Origin: Yponomeuta sedellus
Lineage: Eukaryota; Arthropoda; Insecta; Lepidoptera; Yponomeutidae
Assembly: GCA_934045075.1 (NCBI GenBank)
Contig: OW203722.1
Location: forward strand, 9,021,303 to 9,085,302
Direction: 5' to 3'
Length of the DNA stretch: 64,000 bases
Part shown: positions 32,655-42,033 of the stretch, piece by piece
How positions within the stretch are numbered: position 1 is the first letter of the stretch
Layout of the letters: each line of letters begins with the position of its first letter
Program-made: the position numbers and the translations under genes
The notes under the pieces: generated by a model
What the model was told of the DNA's origin: nothing
What the model saw: the letters and a program-made list of their open reading frames with translations, nothing else
Databases searched by the model: none

Positions 32655-33670
32655 AGTATCTACTAGCAGTTTGTGTGGCAGCTGCTACAAATTAGTAAAT
32701 TATGGTAGTGCGTAGCACATTACAGATAACTCTAGGTTAGGTTAGAATACTTATAAGGCCTAGTGCGCTACGAACAAAATTATCCTACGGTGTAGCACTG
32801 ATAAAGAAAGGTTGAATCTTCACCATTGAGACAAATTAGGTAGGTAAAGTTAGAATATTAAACAAATGGAGTTTAATTAGTCAGCAGAAGATTGTCTACG
32901 CACTACGAACAAAAGCATGCTACGGCGTAGCACATGACATAGGTAGGTTTCATTTATACCATATTTTTTGCAAATAAATAAATATTAAGATAAATAAAAA
33001 TAATATAGATAGATAGATCTAAATTTCCCAGTTGAGACAAATTAGTGTGGTAGATAAAGTTAAAATATTAGAATAGAAACCGTTTATTTAGTAGACACAA
33101 ATCACACAAAGCAATTTTAACGCAAAAATCAACAACAATAACAACAAGAAAATAGAATATTTAAAAAATTAAATATACCCGGATGCGATAATGGATGTTG
33201 GTCGTGGCAAAAAATGACAAAAAATGAAATAAATATATTAACAAATGGGGCTTATTCAAATCAGCAGAGATTCGCAAATCAATGGCTCACTTGCGAGGAA
33301 ACCTTTCGCGCTCTCATACTTTGTGGTACGCGCCCTTTATTCCAATATCGGGATGTTAGAAAAAACGAGAATATTATTGGACTATTCGAATTATGACGCC
33401 CCGTGCCCGGTCAAGCGAAAGGGGTGCGGTTTTATTCGTTTTCCCTTCGCTTGGGTCCTTTTTATTTTTCCTGATATTAAAAGCTGTTACGTGTACAGCC
33501 TGTTGCGTTGCTACGACTGGTGAGTTACCTAGATTTAACGTGTCTAGGTCGGAGGTCTATGTTTGGTAATAGACATGATTAAATTGAATCTGAGTTTGCA
33601 AATAATACGTACATTTAATTAGCAATAGCTTAAATAATGAAAATAACAAATGTTGATTTTTCTGCGATAC
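32655..33670. other. No recognised feature
   Basis: The words CGTAGCACATNACA and CTACGNNGTAGCAC recur two to three times between 32705 and 32940, together with ATTAGNTNGGTAGATAAAGTTA, suggesting an old local duplication. The frames at 33214-33523 have no domain. Confidence 0.35.
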
Positions 33671-33675
33671 AAGCA

Positions 33676-33703
33676 GAGATCCAGCAGCGGTGACATACAA
33701 AGG
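33676..33703 (+). repeat. 5S-SINE tail fragment
   Basis: CAGCGGTGACATACAAAGGG, then TTGATATC. Last 28 bp of the element only. Confidence 0.6.
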
Positions 33704-33739
33704 GTTGATATCTTCATCAGACAAAACTCAAAGTTCATT

Positions 33740-33865
33740 AAATTTTAATCTTTTATTCATTAAATTTTACTTTGTTGCACACAAAACATTGAACAGGATA
33801 TAACATAAGGAATAACATGTGCAAAAGCGAGTTCCTTCCAGCCAACCTTGAAATATTGGAGAAGC
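33740..33865 (-). repeat. LINE 3'-end fragment (TTTGTTGCACACAA type)
   Basis: TTTACTTTGTTGCACACAAA, AACATGTGCAAAAGCGAGTT, CCTTCCAGCCAACCTTGAAA. Matches 62140-62245 (TTTATTGCACACATAA, TTCCAGCAAACCTTTGAAAG). Confidence 0.55.
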
Positions 33866-34079
33866 AGTAACAAATTTTTATATTATTCTATAAAAAATCT
33901 TAGGGGTACCGTGTATATTATATATGCTGCATTCTGTTTTTTTCTATTTACGTATTCAAAAATGTATTTCAACATGAGAGACAGATTCGTTTTTGGAATG
34001 TTAAAGTGCAATGTAACCTAATTTCGAGTCAAGCCTGTAGTGGACAATCACGTCCACGAAAAATCGTAAGAGTTAATCC

Positions 34080-34341
34080 AGATTTAAATCTATAATATCA
34101 TTATTAGGCACTTAACAATATTGTAAATCCGAGCAACAACTTAATAAGTATTATTAAAACCCAACACATTCCGCTCAACCTATCACCTTGTTCATATTAC
34201 GTGAACTGTAAGATTTAAATCTATAATATCATTATTAGGCACTTAACAATATTGTAAATCCGAGCAACAACTTAATAAGTATTATTAAAACCCAACACAT
34301 TCCGCTCAACCTATCACCTTGTTCATATTACGTGAACTGTA
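34080..34341. repeat. Perfect tandem duplication of a 131-bp unit
   Basis: Unit 34080-34210 (starting AGATTTAAATCTATAATATC, ending TACGTGAACTGTA) is repeated exactly at 34211-34341. No mismatch seen. Downstream AATAATAAAGGAG and, at about 34560, AATAAACTGTTTATTGTTAA could be polyadenylation-type sequences, so an LTR with duplicated U3-like elements is possible, but no coding region supports it. Confidence 0.92.
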
Positions 34342-34599
34342 AATAATGAATAATAAAGGAGAGGCGTATCTTCATCAGTGAAACAGGATAGGTGGACCTC
34401 CATAAACGTCAGGCAAGACATGGGAGGAATAATATCCAATTACCTGCCAAGAAAATGTACCGTGGAAGGTCGGATACCTCGAACAAGCTGTTATACTAAA
34501 TTGTTACCGACGGGTGTTTTCTTATACCACGTTCTAGATATAAGTTCGCCTAGTTGTAAATAAACTGTTTATTGTTAACAAATAAGGTTAAGTATAGAG

Positions 34600-34650
34600 T
34601 AGAATAGAATAGAATAGACATGTTTATTTGGTACCATTATAAAAAATAAA
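34600..34650 (-). repeat. LINE 3'-end microsatellite (AGAAT)n fragment
   Basis: AGAGTAGAATAGAATAGAAT, then ACATGTTTATTTGGTACC, reverse complement of a LINE tail. A similar (AGAAT)n block is at 50999-51060. Confidence 0.5.
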
Positions 34651-34849
34651 ACTTATTATCTAGATAGAAGTAATGATAGTAGGAAAGAAGTTCAATCGTG
34701 ATGCCAATATGATTATTAGCTTTGTCACTCGGATAAGTTTCAAGAAACCCTTCAGCAGTTTTGGTTTAAAAACGAGATCTTACTTCTGTAAAGACGTATT
34801 TTCGCAAATATTTAATGATATAGAGAAAAACTTCTGTATTGTCAGTCAG

Positions 34850-35128
34850 GACATACAAGGGTTGATAACATCGTTATCAACCCTTGTATGTCCCCACTGC
34901 TGGGCCACGGGTCTCTTCCTGCATCGCAGGAAGGTTAGGCCATACTCCACCACGGGGGTTTCAAGTCCGGGTTGGTGGAGGATTATAAGACAGTGGCGGG
35001 CCTTACTGTCAGAAGTCATCAAGCCGCCCATCTGCCATTATATGACATCCGGCACCAACGGCTTAACGTGCCTTGCGAAGCACGGAAGCGCCCGGAAAAA
35101 TGCCACTATCGGTAGTAACGGGACGCTC
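34850..35128 (-). mobile_element. 5S-SINE with snap-back at its 3' end and internal deletion
   Basis: GACATACAAGGGTTGATAAC (34850-34869) is the exact reverse complement of 34873-34892 across a 3-base loop, so the last 20 bases of the element are repeated in inverted form. The body lacks the TAAGGCCTCTGACATGGCTT segment (near 35030), has an extra TTT at about 34960, and ends before the 5S-like promoter. The 153-codon frame from 34673 merely reads through it. Confidence 0.82.
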
Positions 35129-35129
35129 T

Positions 35130-35670
35130 GCTAACATAATTGCGATAATTAACGCAAAAAAATTACATAGAAATTTATAGAAAAAGAAATTAAATTAGTA
35201 TCCAAACATTTCAGCAACCGAGGTTTAAATTTGTTTTAGGTGGAAAACTGGAATTTTGGCAGCACGCTCTGATAAATTTGATTTGAGTATGAAGTTTTTA
35301 TATTGTAAATTCCCATATTATACATTCACGACTTTATTATTTTGGGACTAAACTCCCTTTTCATATAACGCTATTAAATGTTAAACCTGAGGCGAACAAT
35401 ACCTATCGTCTTTAAATGCTTGGGGTATTTTAAAACTACGTCCATTAGGGGTTAGATAGTTTTGTTCTTTTAACTTTAGCACTAAAAGTTCTTGTCAGTT
35501 CAGCGAAGTTATGTCTCACTGCTTCGCCCTCGGGAGCATTTTTCAGACGGAGCGAATCGATATTGCTTGGAAAAGGGGTATTTTTATACATTACCTAATG
35601 GCTCGGGCTACGATTGGGTAGTTTTGTAAAAGTGAGTTGAAAAAATAAAGAATATTATGTAAAGATACAT
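35130..35670. other. No recognised feature
   Basis: AT-rich DNA without identifiable repeats or genes. Confidence 0.35.
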
Positions 35671-35674
35671 TGCT

Positions 35675-35966
35675 TTTAACGGTGCAAACCTCTTTTCACC
35701 ATTTTTTAATACTTCTTTAACTCTGCCTATCATTTTCAAAATTTTAAATTACGGCACTAATTTTTTTAAAATATCCTTTATTTTTCGCATTACCTACCAC
35801 TTCACATTTCAACCAGACACGACTACATAAATCTTCCTTTACCTGTTTCTTCAATTTTTTATCAAGTTTTCTGTTTATATTATAAAGAAAACAAGTTATA
35901 AATAATACAGTTTAAGTCGTCCCAGTTTATTATTTATAAAACGCTTAACAACATCACACCGTTACG
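35675..35966. mobile_element. Second LTR-like copy (about 292 bp)
   Basis: TAACGGTGCAAACCTCTTTT and CACCGTTACG at the ends form the inverted TAACGGTG/CACCGTTA repeat expected of this LTR. The middle matches 30987-31260 in order: CTTTAACTCTGCCTATCATT, ACTTCACATTTCAACCAGAC, CCTTTACCTGTTTCTTC, AGTCGTCCCAGTTTATTATT. No clear target duplication, so boundaries are approximate. Confidence 0.7.
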
Positions 35967-36030
35967 AGTTTTCAACATATCCAGAAACAAGTGACGTCAA
36001 CGGCCACTAAATTTCTATCTTTGTATCTAA

Positions 36031-36170
36031 TCAGCCCATAAACAGAGTCCACTGTTGCCCATAGGCCTCTTCTCTTACACGCCAACCCATTCAGTCCTCT
36101 GCTAGTCTCGACCAATGTTTCCCAGCCGCTTTCATAATGTCATCTGCTCATTGGTCTGGTGGTCTGCTCT
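36031..36170 (-). pseudogene. RTE LINE C-terminal relic (subfamily ending QQWTLFMG)
   Basis: One minus-strand frame reads SRPPDQ, stop, ADDIMKAAGKHWSRLAED, stop, MGWRVREEAYGQQWTLFMG, stop. This matches the G-R-P-P-T-R-W-A-D-D-I and W-x-x-x-x-E-A-Y-x-Q-Q-W pattern of RTE C-termini, with two in-frame stops that look like CGA/TGG-type point changes. It is a third RTE subfamily in this window. Confidence 0.82.
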
Positions 36171-36654
36171 CTGCCCTCACTAAACGTGAAAACAATTCAT
36201 TGACCACAATGTAAGGCACCAGTCCTTTCGACAACCAACTGCACGGAGCTTCATCTTAGTGTTTTCCTCAACCAAGCGCTACAGGCAATAAATTATAGTC
36301 AGCTGCCTGAAGTCAATACGATTTGTATTTGTGAATAGAATAACTTATGGTTTTACTGCAATTTTCTTCAACAGTGTGGTGAAGGGGTTAAACACACAAT
36401 GTTTTTTGTCAGATTTTATTGTTCAAAAAAACATACGTTTGTGTTGATTATACTATAAAACGTTGACTCTATTTTTTTTTGCAAAATGTAATTGTTTGAC
36501 TGACAGTCCGAAAGGGATGTCCATCAAAGAGGTGTGTGACATAAAAAGATCAAGACAGTGATAAGCCACACAGACTTTGACAACGCTTTCTACTTATTCA
36601 GTAAATATATTACAGTAATAAAACTTAGTATTTTATTTAGTAATAAAATTATTT

Positions 36655-36970
36655 AAAACAGTATAAGCGGAGCGGTAGAACGCCGACATTCAGTAGGTCG
36701 TGAGTCCGAATTCAATTACTTTATTTCTAAGTTACGTACATTCCTAAATTTAAAATAGCAACAGTGAAGGGAAACATCGTGAGGAAATCGTCAGATTTCC
36801 TCACGATGTTTTTCTGAATGTAAGCACCTCATTCGATGAATGTAAGCACCTCAGACAGTCATGCCTGACGTGCTTACACACCAAAGCACTTGAAATGGCC
36901 AATCCGCGATGGGCACGCGTCGCGATCTCTCTGAGAGATGGCCTATGCCCTAATGTAGGACATATCCAGG
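36655..36970 (+). mobile_element. tRNA-headed SINE with internal palindrome
   Basis: Head GCGGAGCGGTAGAACGCCGA and box B-like GGTCGTGAGTCCGAATTC, then TAAGTTACGTACATTCCTAA, AGTGAAGGGAAACATCGTGA, the GCACTTGAAATGGCCAATCC section, GCACGCGTCGCGATCTCTCT and a GAGATGGCCTATGCCCTAAT end. This copy joins the tRNA head to the widely repeated body. ATGTAAGCACCTCATTCGATGA / ATGTAAGCACCTCAGACAGT is a further local duplication. Confidence 0.75.
36772..36811. repeat. Perfect hairpin, 18-bp arms, 4-nt loop, inside a SINE
   Basis: AAACATCGTGAGGAAATC (36772-36789) and its exact complement (36794-36811) flank GTCA. The normal SINE body has one copy of AACATCGTGAGGAAA, so the right arm is an added inverted copy. 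Confidence 0.9.
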
Positions 36971-36971
36971 A

Positions 36972-37380
36972 TGCATTATAAAATTATAAAAAAACTAAGA
37001 AGGAAGAAAACACAACAATTTTACTATATTTCTAGCGCACAAACCGCTTACAAACACTTTAAGATGCACCAGACTTCAATTTCTTATCAAAGCTGCGCTA
37101 GGCCGCACAAAAGTACACGCACGTACAAAAGTTGGAAACAATAACGCGTCTCTGTGTGTGTGCGCAAAATTATCATAATGCTGAATAACACGTTCCCTGC
37201 GTGGGAACGCGGCCACGTGGACAAACAGAAAGACAAACGGCGCGCCCGCTGACTGTACGCCTCATGTAGCCCGTGCAAATGTACACACGATCACAGTTGC
37301 GAAACTTCCTTCAGCCTTTCGAAATCTTCAACTAAGTGGGCAACGATTATTAACGATATTCTCTTTGTTGCACTAACCCG
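36972..37380. other. No recognised feature
   Basis: Includes a GC-richer stretch at 37190-37290 with a domain-free minus-strand frame (37087-37278). Confidence 0.35.
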
Positions 37381-37383
37381 TGC

Positions 37384-37510
37384 TGAGGACAATTTTTAAA
37401 ACCCATTTAGAGGCTAAAAATGCCTATGCCGGGACTTGAACCCGCAACCTCTGGCTAATTGAGCTAATGGGCAAGTGCCGGCATCAGCGAAATTTCGAAC
37501 CTCTTTAACA
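37384..37510 (-). mobile_element. tRNA-headed SINE (family R), decayed copy
   Basis: Plus strand GCACTAACCCGTGCTGAGGA (tail), CCATTTAGAGGCTAAAAATG, GACTTGAACCCGCAACCTCT (box B), TGAGCTAATGGGCAAGTGCC (box A region with a deletion of the D-arm), then AGCGAAATTTCGAACCTCTT (leader). The order agrees with the intact copy at 54659. Confidence 0.75.
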
Positions 37511-37764
37511 TACATATTTTTGCTGTTATGGCACAAACACAATGTCACTTCAATATCACTTTATTTACATTTACATTTCCACTTTCATATGTTGTCTTTT
37601 TAAATTTTTCCATTGATGATGATCATAGATTTCAGGTAAGTACAGACTGATAAATACGTACTATAATTTCACAAAATGGTTCAACTGTGAGTATGGAACC
37701 AACTGACTGAACATTGCTAGAGTCTATCTGCCCTTTAAGCGGTGAATTTTAGTATTAAATGTGA

Positions 37765-38211
37765 ATGCGAATTTTAATATCAATCAAAAAACAATTTTGT
37801 ACTGTCATTGTGAATGATCGTTTGCTCTTCCTTTCATTCAAGTTACAGTTGAGCGTGTGTGTATACATGCTCAACTGTAACTTGTATGCTTGCAAGCTTG
37901 ACTGTGAATGTGGTTCCTCGTACATTGGTCAAACGAAGCGTACCATAGCTGAGCGGGTGAAGGAACATATCGCTGATGTGAAACATAAGCGCTCTGGTAG
38001 ATCTGCAGTCAGCGAGCATACACTTAGCGGTACCAACCACTTTATACATTTCGATAAAGTTAAAGTTCTAGCCCGAGAAGACCGTTTCTTCCCTAGAATG
38101 ATACGTGAGGCAATAGAGATCCGCCGGCATCCAAATTTTAATAGAGATCGTGGTTGGAACATACCGGTAGCATGGGAACCAGTGCTTAAGTGCATGAGAC
38201 CCCCTTGCTAG
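37765..38211 (+). pseudogene. Penelope-like element GIY-YIG endonuclease fragment
   Basis: A 148-codon frame whose last ~105 residues match the C-terminal GIY-YIG endonuclease of Penelope-like retroelements. Visible are LDCECGSSYIGQTKRTIAE (C-x-C plus YIGQT), RVKEH with the conserved R and H, SAVSEHTLSGTNHFI, and a REAIEIRRHPNFNRDRG block with the expected catalytic Glu. The GIY half reads ACK, so that motif is lost, and the reverse transcriptase upstream is absent. The first 40 codons are unrelated and contain a hairpin (37839-37884). In known elements this domain nicks target DNA for reverse transcription. Here it is a truncated, probably inactive copy, though still free of stops. Confidence 0.88.
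37839..37884. repeat. Perfect hairpin, 16-bp arms, 14-nt loop, at the Penelope fragment's 5' edge
   Basis: CAAGTTACAGTTGAGC (37839-37854) is exactly complementary to 37869-37884. Recognisable Penelope homology begins right after it, so the hairpin marks the truncation junction. Confidence 0.9.
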
Positions 38212-38580
38212 AAGTGTGACTGTAGAATAAATAATAAAAAATCAATTTAATTTCAATTTATAATCGGTATCTTTAAGTTCATATAAAGTAATTAGTTTAC
38301 AAATTTAATTTTAACTTCAATTACTAATAATCAATATTGTTGACTTTATATAAAAAAAAAATAATTGGTTTGTCTATTTTGGAACGTAACTTCATAATTA
38401 ACTTTTGTAATTTTTGCCGAGGGTAGTAAACTAACCGTTAATGATTTCTAAAAGACACCTGTCACCTCAGTCATCCGGGACCACGGCACCTGAAAAAGTG
38501 CCGAAACGTTGGAAAATTGTAAAAATGTAATAAACGAGCATAAATCCGTATAAAAACAGTTTTAACTTGTATGATGTCAA
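38212..38580 (+). mobile_element. Penelope-like element 3' region
   Basis: It follows the GIY-YIG stop. The part CCGGGACCACGGCACCTGAA, AAAGTGCCGAAACGTTGGAA, then AATGTAATAAACGAGCATAA is similar in order to CCCGAGACCACGGCAACTGT...GCCTGCCGAAACATCGAGAA in the element at 40012-40222. It contains AATAAA. Likely the untranslated end of the same retroelement. Confidence 0.65.
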
Positions 38581-38907
38581 TACTGTGCTTTTCTCGGCTT
38601 ATGTATCCTGGTCGTAGCCCGAGGTGGAATGAATAACGCAATATATGTGAAGTTATAATAATAGAAATATATTTTTTGTAAAAAAACTCTGGTAAATAAA
38701 TACCTGGAAACGGATGTGTTTTTGTTTTGATAAGGGCGTAGAGTTGACCAGTAAGTTACGTAAATATTTTTACTTGCAGCTTTTCTGTAAAAATATTTTA
38801 GCTTTGGGTAGTACCTATATCCTGTTATATAAAAAAGATGAGCACATACCTACCGGTTTAAAATTACAATATTCTTATTGCAAAAATAGTCTTAAAACTT
38901 CGTGAAA

Positions 38908-39370
38908 AAACCTGAGTATTTGGTGTTCAAGTGCCTCAGCGCTTTCTTTTGAAATTCCTAATCAGCGGTGAGCATGCATGTCAATTAAGTCCGTACTCTC
39001 TCTCTCTCCCTCTGAGCGAAAACCTGTGCCCTGAGTGCTTAGTGCGAGTTTGACAGATCCAATCGAATAACTTTACTACCGCGTTAATCGAGCATTGAGT
39101 AGTTAGTATGAGTAAGTTAACCGTTCGAACTGGCAAAACGCTGTCACAGTACAACTCGCACTCGCGTTTATTCGTGTTTTGGCTGGTAAACGTGTTCACT
39201 TCTCAACGTAAACCATTACAACTCGCACTCAGCAATTTTAATTTCCATACTTGTCGCTAGGTGGCGCTTCCTCGATGCCATAGAAATATGAGTTTACGTT
39301 AACGCGATCGAGTAGTTAAAAAACTCGCACTAAGCACTCTGCAGTGGGACTGGTGGGGAAAAAGGATAAA
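38908..39370 (+). mobile_element. SINE body interrupted by a MITE
   Basis: CCTGAGTATTTGGTGTTCAA through CTCCCTCTGAGCGAAAACCT and GTGCCCTG at 39033, resuming at 39339 with CTGCAGTGGGACTGG and an A-rich end. Removing the insert and one CTG rebuilds the normal GCCCTGCAGTGGGAC end. Confidence 0.85.
39034..39338. mobile_element. 305-bp MITE, 18-bp terminal inverted repeats, 3-bp target duplication
   Basis: Ends AGTGCTTAGTGCGAGTTT (39034-39051) and AAACTCGCACTAAGCACT (39321-39338) are perfect inverted repeats. CTG is duplicated on both sides. Internally ACAACTCGCACT occurs twice (about 39150 and 39219) and resembles the terminal repeat, so sub-terminal copies are likely transposase-binding repeats. 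A 3-bp duplication is used by PIF/Harbinger and CACTA superfamilies; I cannot choose. No ORF of transposase size. Confidence 0.88.
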
Positions 39371-39456
39371 AAAACCTTTCAGTAAACGAATTTTAGCTCG
39401 CAACTGTCTCCCGCTTGTTAGCAGTAGACATGAATGTATAGTTATACATTAAACAG

Positions 39457-39564
39457 GTCATCGTGAGGGTTGCGGGTCAGAAATGGATCAGATTAGCACA
39501 GGACCGTGAGGAATGGCGCAGTAAAAATTAAGGCCTATGCCCAGCAGTGGGTTAATGTGGGCTG
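39457..39564 (+). pseudogene. RTE LINE C-terminal fragment, split by a SINE
   Basis: The frame VIVRVAGQKWIRLAQDREEW, then RSKN, stop at 39531, matches the W-x-x-x-A-Q-D-R-x-x-W ending of RTE ORFs. It is followed by GCCTATGCCCAGCAGTGGGT, the usual RTE 3' end. The tail is interrupted after TAATGTGGGCTG and continues at 39986 with ATTATAGATTATAGAT. Confidence 0.85.
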
Positions 39565-39973
39565 TTTTTTTTTTTTATTGGCCTTTTTGCATCTACTTAA
39601 TGAGATGATTTATACAGCGTCCAGTGGTATCTTCACTCACACTAGATGGGTGAAGGGACCACTCCGACGCTGTAGTGCCTGGGTCATGGTTTTTTTTTAT
39701 AGATGGTGTAGGCTTGCCCAGCACCTATACCATCCTGACAGCTTAGTCGGCCTAGCCCACAGGAAAGACTAGTCAATACGTGCGGAGCCAACCAAACCGC
39801 GGGTTTCCTCACGATGTTTTCCTTCACCGTTAGCGTGTGGTATTGCGACTGCAAATTCGCAAATGTACGTAACTTTGAAATTAAACAAAGTCATTGGTAC
39901 ATGCCCGCACTCGGGATCGAACCTGGGGCTCTCGCTTGCCTGTCTATGGTTCTACCCACTGAGCTACCACCGC
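39565..39973 (-). mobile_element. tRNA-headed SINE (family W) with 12-bp target duplication
   Basis: TAATGTGGGCTG at 39553-39564 is repeated at 39974-39985, so the inserted piece is exactly bounded. The minus strand has AGCGGTGGTAGCTCAGTGGG (box A) and CCAGGTTCGATCCCGAGTGC (box B), then the ATGTACCAATGACTTTGTTT body, ACATCGTGAGGAAACCCGCG, GGTATAGGTGCTGGGCAAGC, and a poly-A tail seen as a T run on the plus strand. It is complete and inserted into an older RTE tail. Confidence 0.9.
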
Positions 39974-40011
39974 TAATGTGGGCTGATTATAGATTATAGA
40001 TAGAAACGGGT

Positions 40012-40222
40012 CTAATCACGATTATTTATTAGGCAAAATGTAATTACCTTATTTCCGACGCTGCGAAAAATTAAAAGCGACTACACTCAATAATTATTGA
40101 CTGTGCTTGGTACTTCAGTCTACCCGAGACCACGGCAACTGTAACGCTGCCTGCCGAAACATCGAGAAATAAGATAATTACGTGTTTCCTAATAAATAAT
40201 CGCGATTTGACCCGTTTAATAT
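40012..40222. mobile_element. 211-bp element with ~50-bp terminal inverted repeats, Penelope-related centre
   Basis: Left end ACGGGTCTAATCACGATTAT...CCTTATTTC and right end GAAATAAGATAATTACGTG...TTGACCCGT are inverted repeats with about 85-90% match over about 50 bp. The centre has GAGACCACGGCAACTGTAAC and CTGCCGAAACATCG, like the 3' region after the GIY-YIG fragment. Penelope elements often carry inverted terminal pieces, so this may be a Penelope terminus rather than a DNA transposon. Confidence 0.7.
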
Positions 40223-40449
40223 ATAACTGTGTATGAGTATCGCAAATCATTAAGAGACATGAACGTAATTAGAGCCTCGGTCCAGCCTTTGCCCTTTAGT
40301 TAAAGCAAAGTTCTTAACTCGTTGAGTGTTTTCGAGTAAATTACCAAAATACTATATCTAGACGCAAATGTTATATCTGCAATCTATCTGCGTCACACAT
40401 TTTTCTTTAGAACATTGCCAGTCTCAAATAATAATATCAAATACGACCA

Positions 40450-40511
40450 TGATATCAACCCTTGACATGTTCCCACTGCTGGGGTACGGGTCTCATCCTG
40501 CATCGCAAGGG
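40450..40511 (-). repeat. 5S-SINE tail fragment
   Basis: GATATCAACCCTTGACATGT, CCCACTGCTGGGGTACGGGT, CTCATCCTGCATCGCAAGG. About 60 bp of the element end. Confidence 0.75.
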
Positions 40512-40727
40512 GGAATTAATGTAGTATAATATATTATATGGAATTCCAACTAATATTTTAAATTCCAAATTGTTTGTTACTGTATTCATCTTTGATGAAG
40601 CAACAGAGCAACGGCTCGACGAAATAATTTTCCATACTAAAATACATATACCTACGGCCTTGCAATGTATGAAGAACAGAATTTAATTTCCGCAGTATCC
40701 CAATTATTATCATTCTCTAATATATTA

Positions 40728-40866
40728 GTCTAGTCCATCCAAAGGTTGTCTGGAAGAGATCACTTTTAGTGATAAGGCGGCCGTCTGTACGCTTAGGTTA
40801 AAAAATATCTGCGTAATATCCATTCTTATGTACAATACAGTGTTCTCTATTTTTCTATCTATCTAT
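40728..40866 (+). mobile_element. CR1/Jockey-type LINE 3' end
   Basis: TAGTCTAGTCCATCCAAAGG, TTGTCTGGAAGAGATCACTT, TTAGTGATAAGGCGGCCGTC, ending AATACAGTGTTCTCTATTTT and CTATCTATCTATT. The best preserved copy of this 3' end in the window. Confidence 0.8.
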
Positions 40867-40869
40867 TAA

Positions 40870-41805
40870 AGTGTATTTTTATCACAAATAATAAAAAAAA
40901 GTTGACTAGTAGAAAAACGGTGTAGAAATTTATTTGTAAACTGGAGTTTAATAAAGTCAACTTTTTATTAAAATTCCACAGTACCAAAACAAAAAAACAC
41001 AAACTCCAAATTAACTCAAACATACATGTAGTATACAAATAAACAATCATTGTTCGACTTAATTTTTTCCAGTTGAATAAACCAAAAGCCGATCTTCCCT
41101 CTTATTTACCGTGCGGTAAAGTATACGGCTGAAAACGCTGACTTTGTTCATTAATGTTTTAATTACTTGCTTCCATCTCATTGTCTCATAACTTCCGGAG
41201 GCTTTCCGCCAAGGAAGCCCTAATTAACATCATTTTTAATTAAAATCCTCACGCGACCCACTTGTGGGAGTTTTCACGCATGTTTTCAAAGCTTAAATAA
41301 CTGAACTGCCTTTAGGGGGAGTTAATACTACTGTTGCTGGAAGTGGCTGTATGGTTTGGCATGAAGTAATAGAAATCGGGGCATGCACAAAACTTAGAAA
41401 ATAATTAACTGTGTTTTATTCTAGTATTTTAAAACATGACAGAAGTGCGAAAACATAAACGAATACTTACCCCTGGATTCTCAAACTCTAACAGTCTGTT
41501 AATCTACTACTCGTATTAAGATACATATATAGATAAACACATTTATTTTCCTCTTTAATGGGTGTAATTTTTTTGTATGCACATTGGCAGTCTGACAGCA
41601 AGTTCTATACGTTTGGATCTGGAAGTGGTTTAAGCACCGATACCAGAAGATTACCGAGATTTAGAAACGACTTTCTGTTTTTGCGATATTTTAACCAACT
41701 ATTGTTGATGTGCACTTTGTATTCAACTGCTTAGTTTATATCCGATGGCATGTTATAATTTAAAGCCCATAATTTAACTGACTGGAAAGGCAAATCATTA
41801 AGGTC
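40870..41805. other. No recognised feature
   Basis: AT-rich. The minus-strand frame 40859-41050 is a low-complexity hydrophobic reading of LINE tail and AT-rich DNA. Confidence 0.3.
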
Positions 41806-41807
41806 AA

Positions 41808-42030
41808 CAATAGTTGGACCATTGTACGTAGCAAGCGCTGAGGTATGTTTACTCTTCAGACACTAGGGTTTCCTCACAATATTTTACATTACAGTTAGCG
41901 AAGGATATTACTACTGTAAGTTCACAAATGTACATAACTAAGAAAACAAAGTCACTAGTACGTACTGGGTTTCGAAACACCGACCTTCGGATTGAGAAGC
42001 CGGGCGTTCTTCCGTTTCGCTAGCACTTAT
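41808..42030 (-). mobile_element. tRNA-headed SINE, near complete body and head
   Basis: Plus strand: GCGCTGAGGTATGTTTACTC, AGGGTTTCCTCACAATATTT, TAGCGAAGGATATTACTACT, ACAAATGTACATAACTAAGA, then GGGTTTCGAAACACCGACCT and GAGAAGCCGGGCGTTCTTCC, which is the tRNA head on the minus strand. The preceding GTTGGACCATTGTACGTAGC is shared with 60508-60530. Confidence 0.65.
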
Positions 42031-42033
42031 TAC

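Noticed and set aside
34080..34341. CRISPR array or satellite
   Set aside because: Only two 131-bp units without spacers, in a eukaryotic genome.
34673..35134. 153-codon open frame on the plus strand
   Set aside because: Its second half reads straight through a 5S-SINE, and similar frames appear in the SINE copies at 6026 and 28061. No domain and no conserved start.
38470..38540. Active hammerhead ribozyme after the Penelope fragment
   Set aside because: The words CTGAAAAAGTGCCGAAAC resemble the core, but the CUGANGA element is not intact and I could not form the required three stems.
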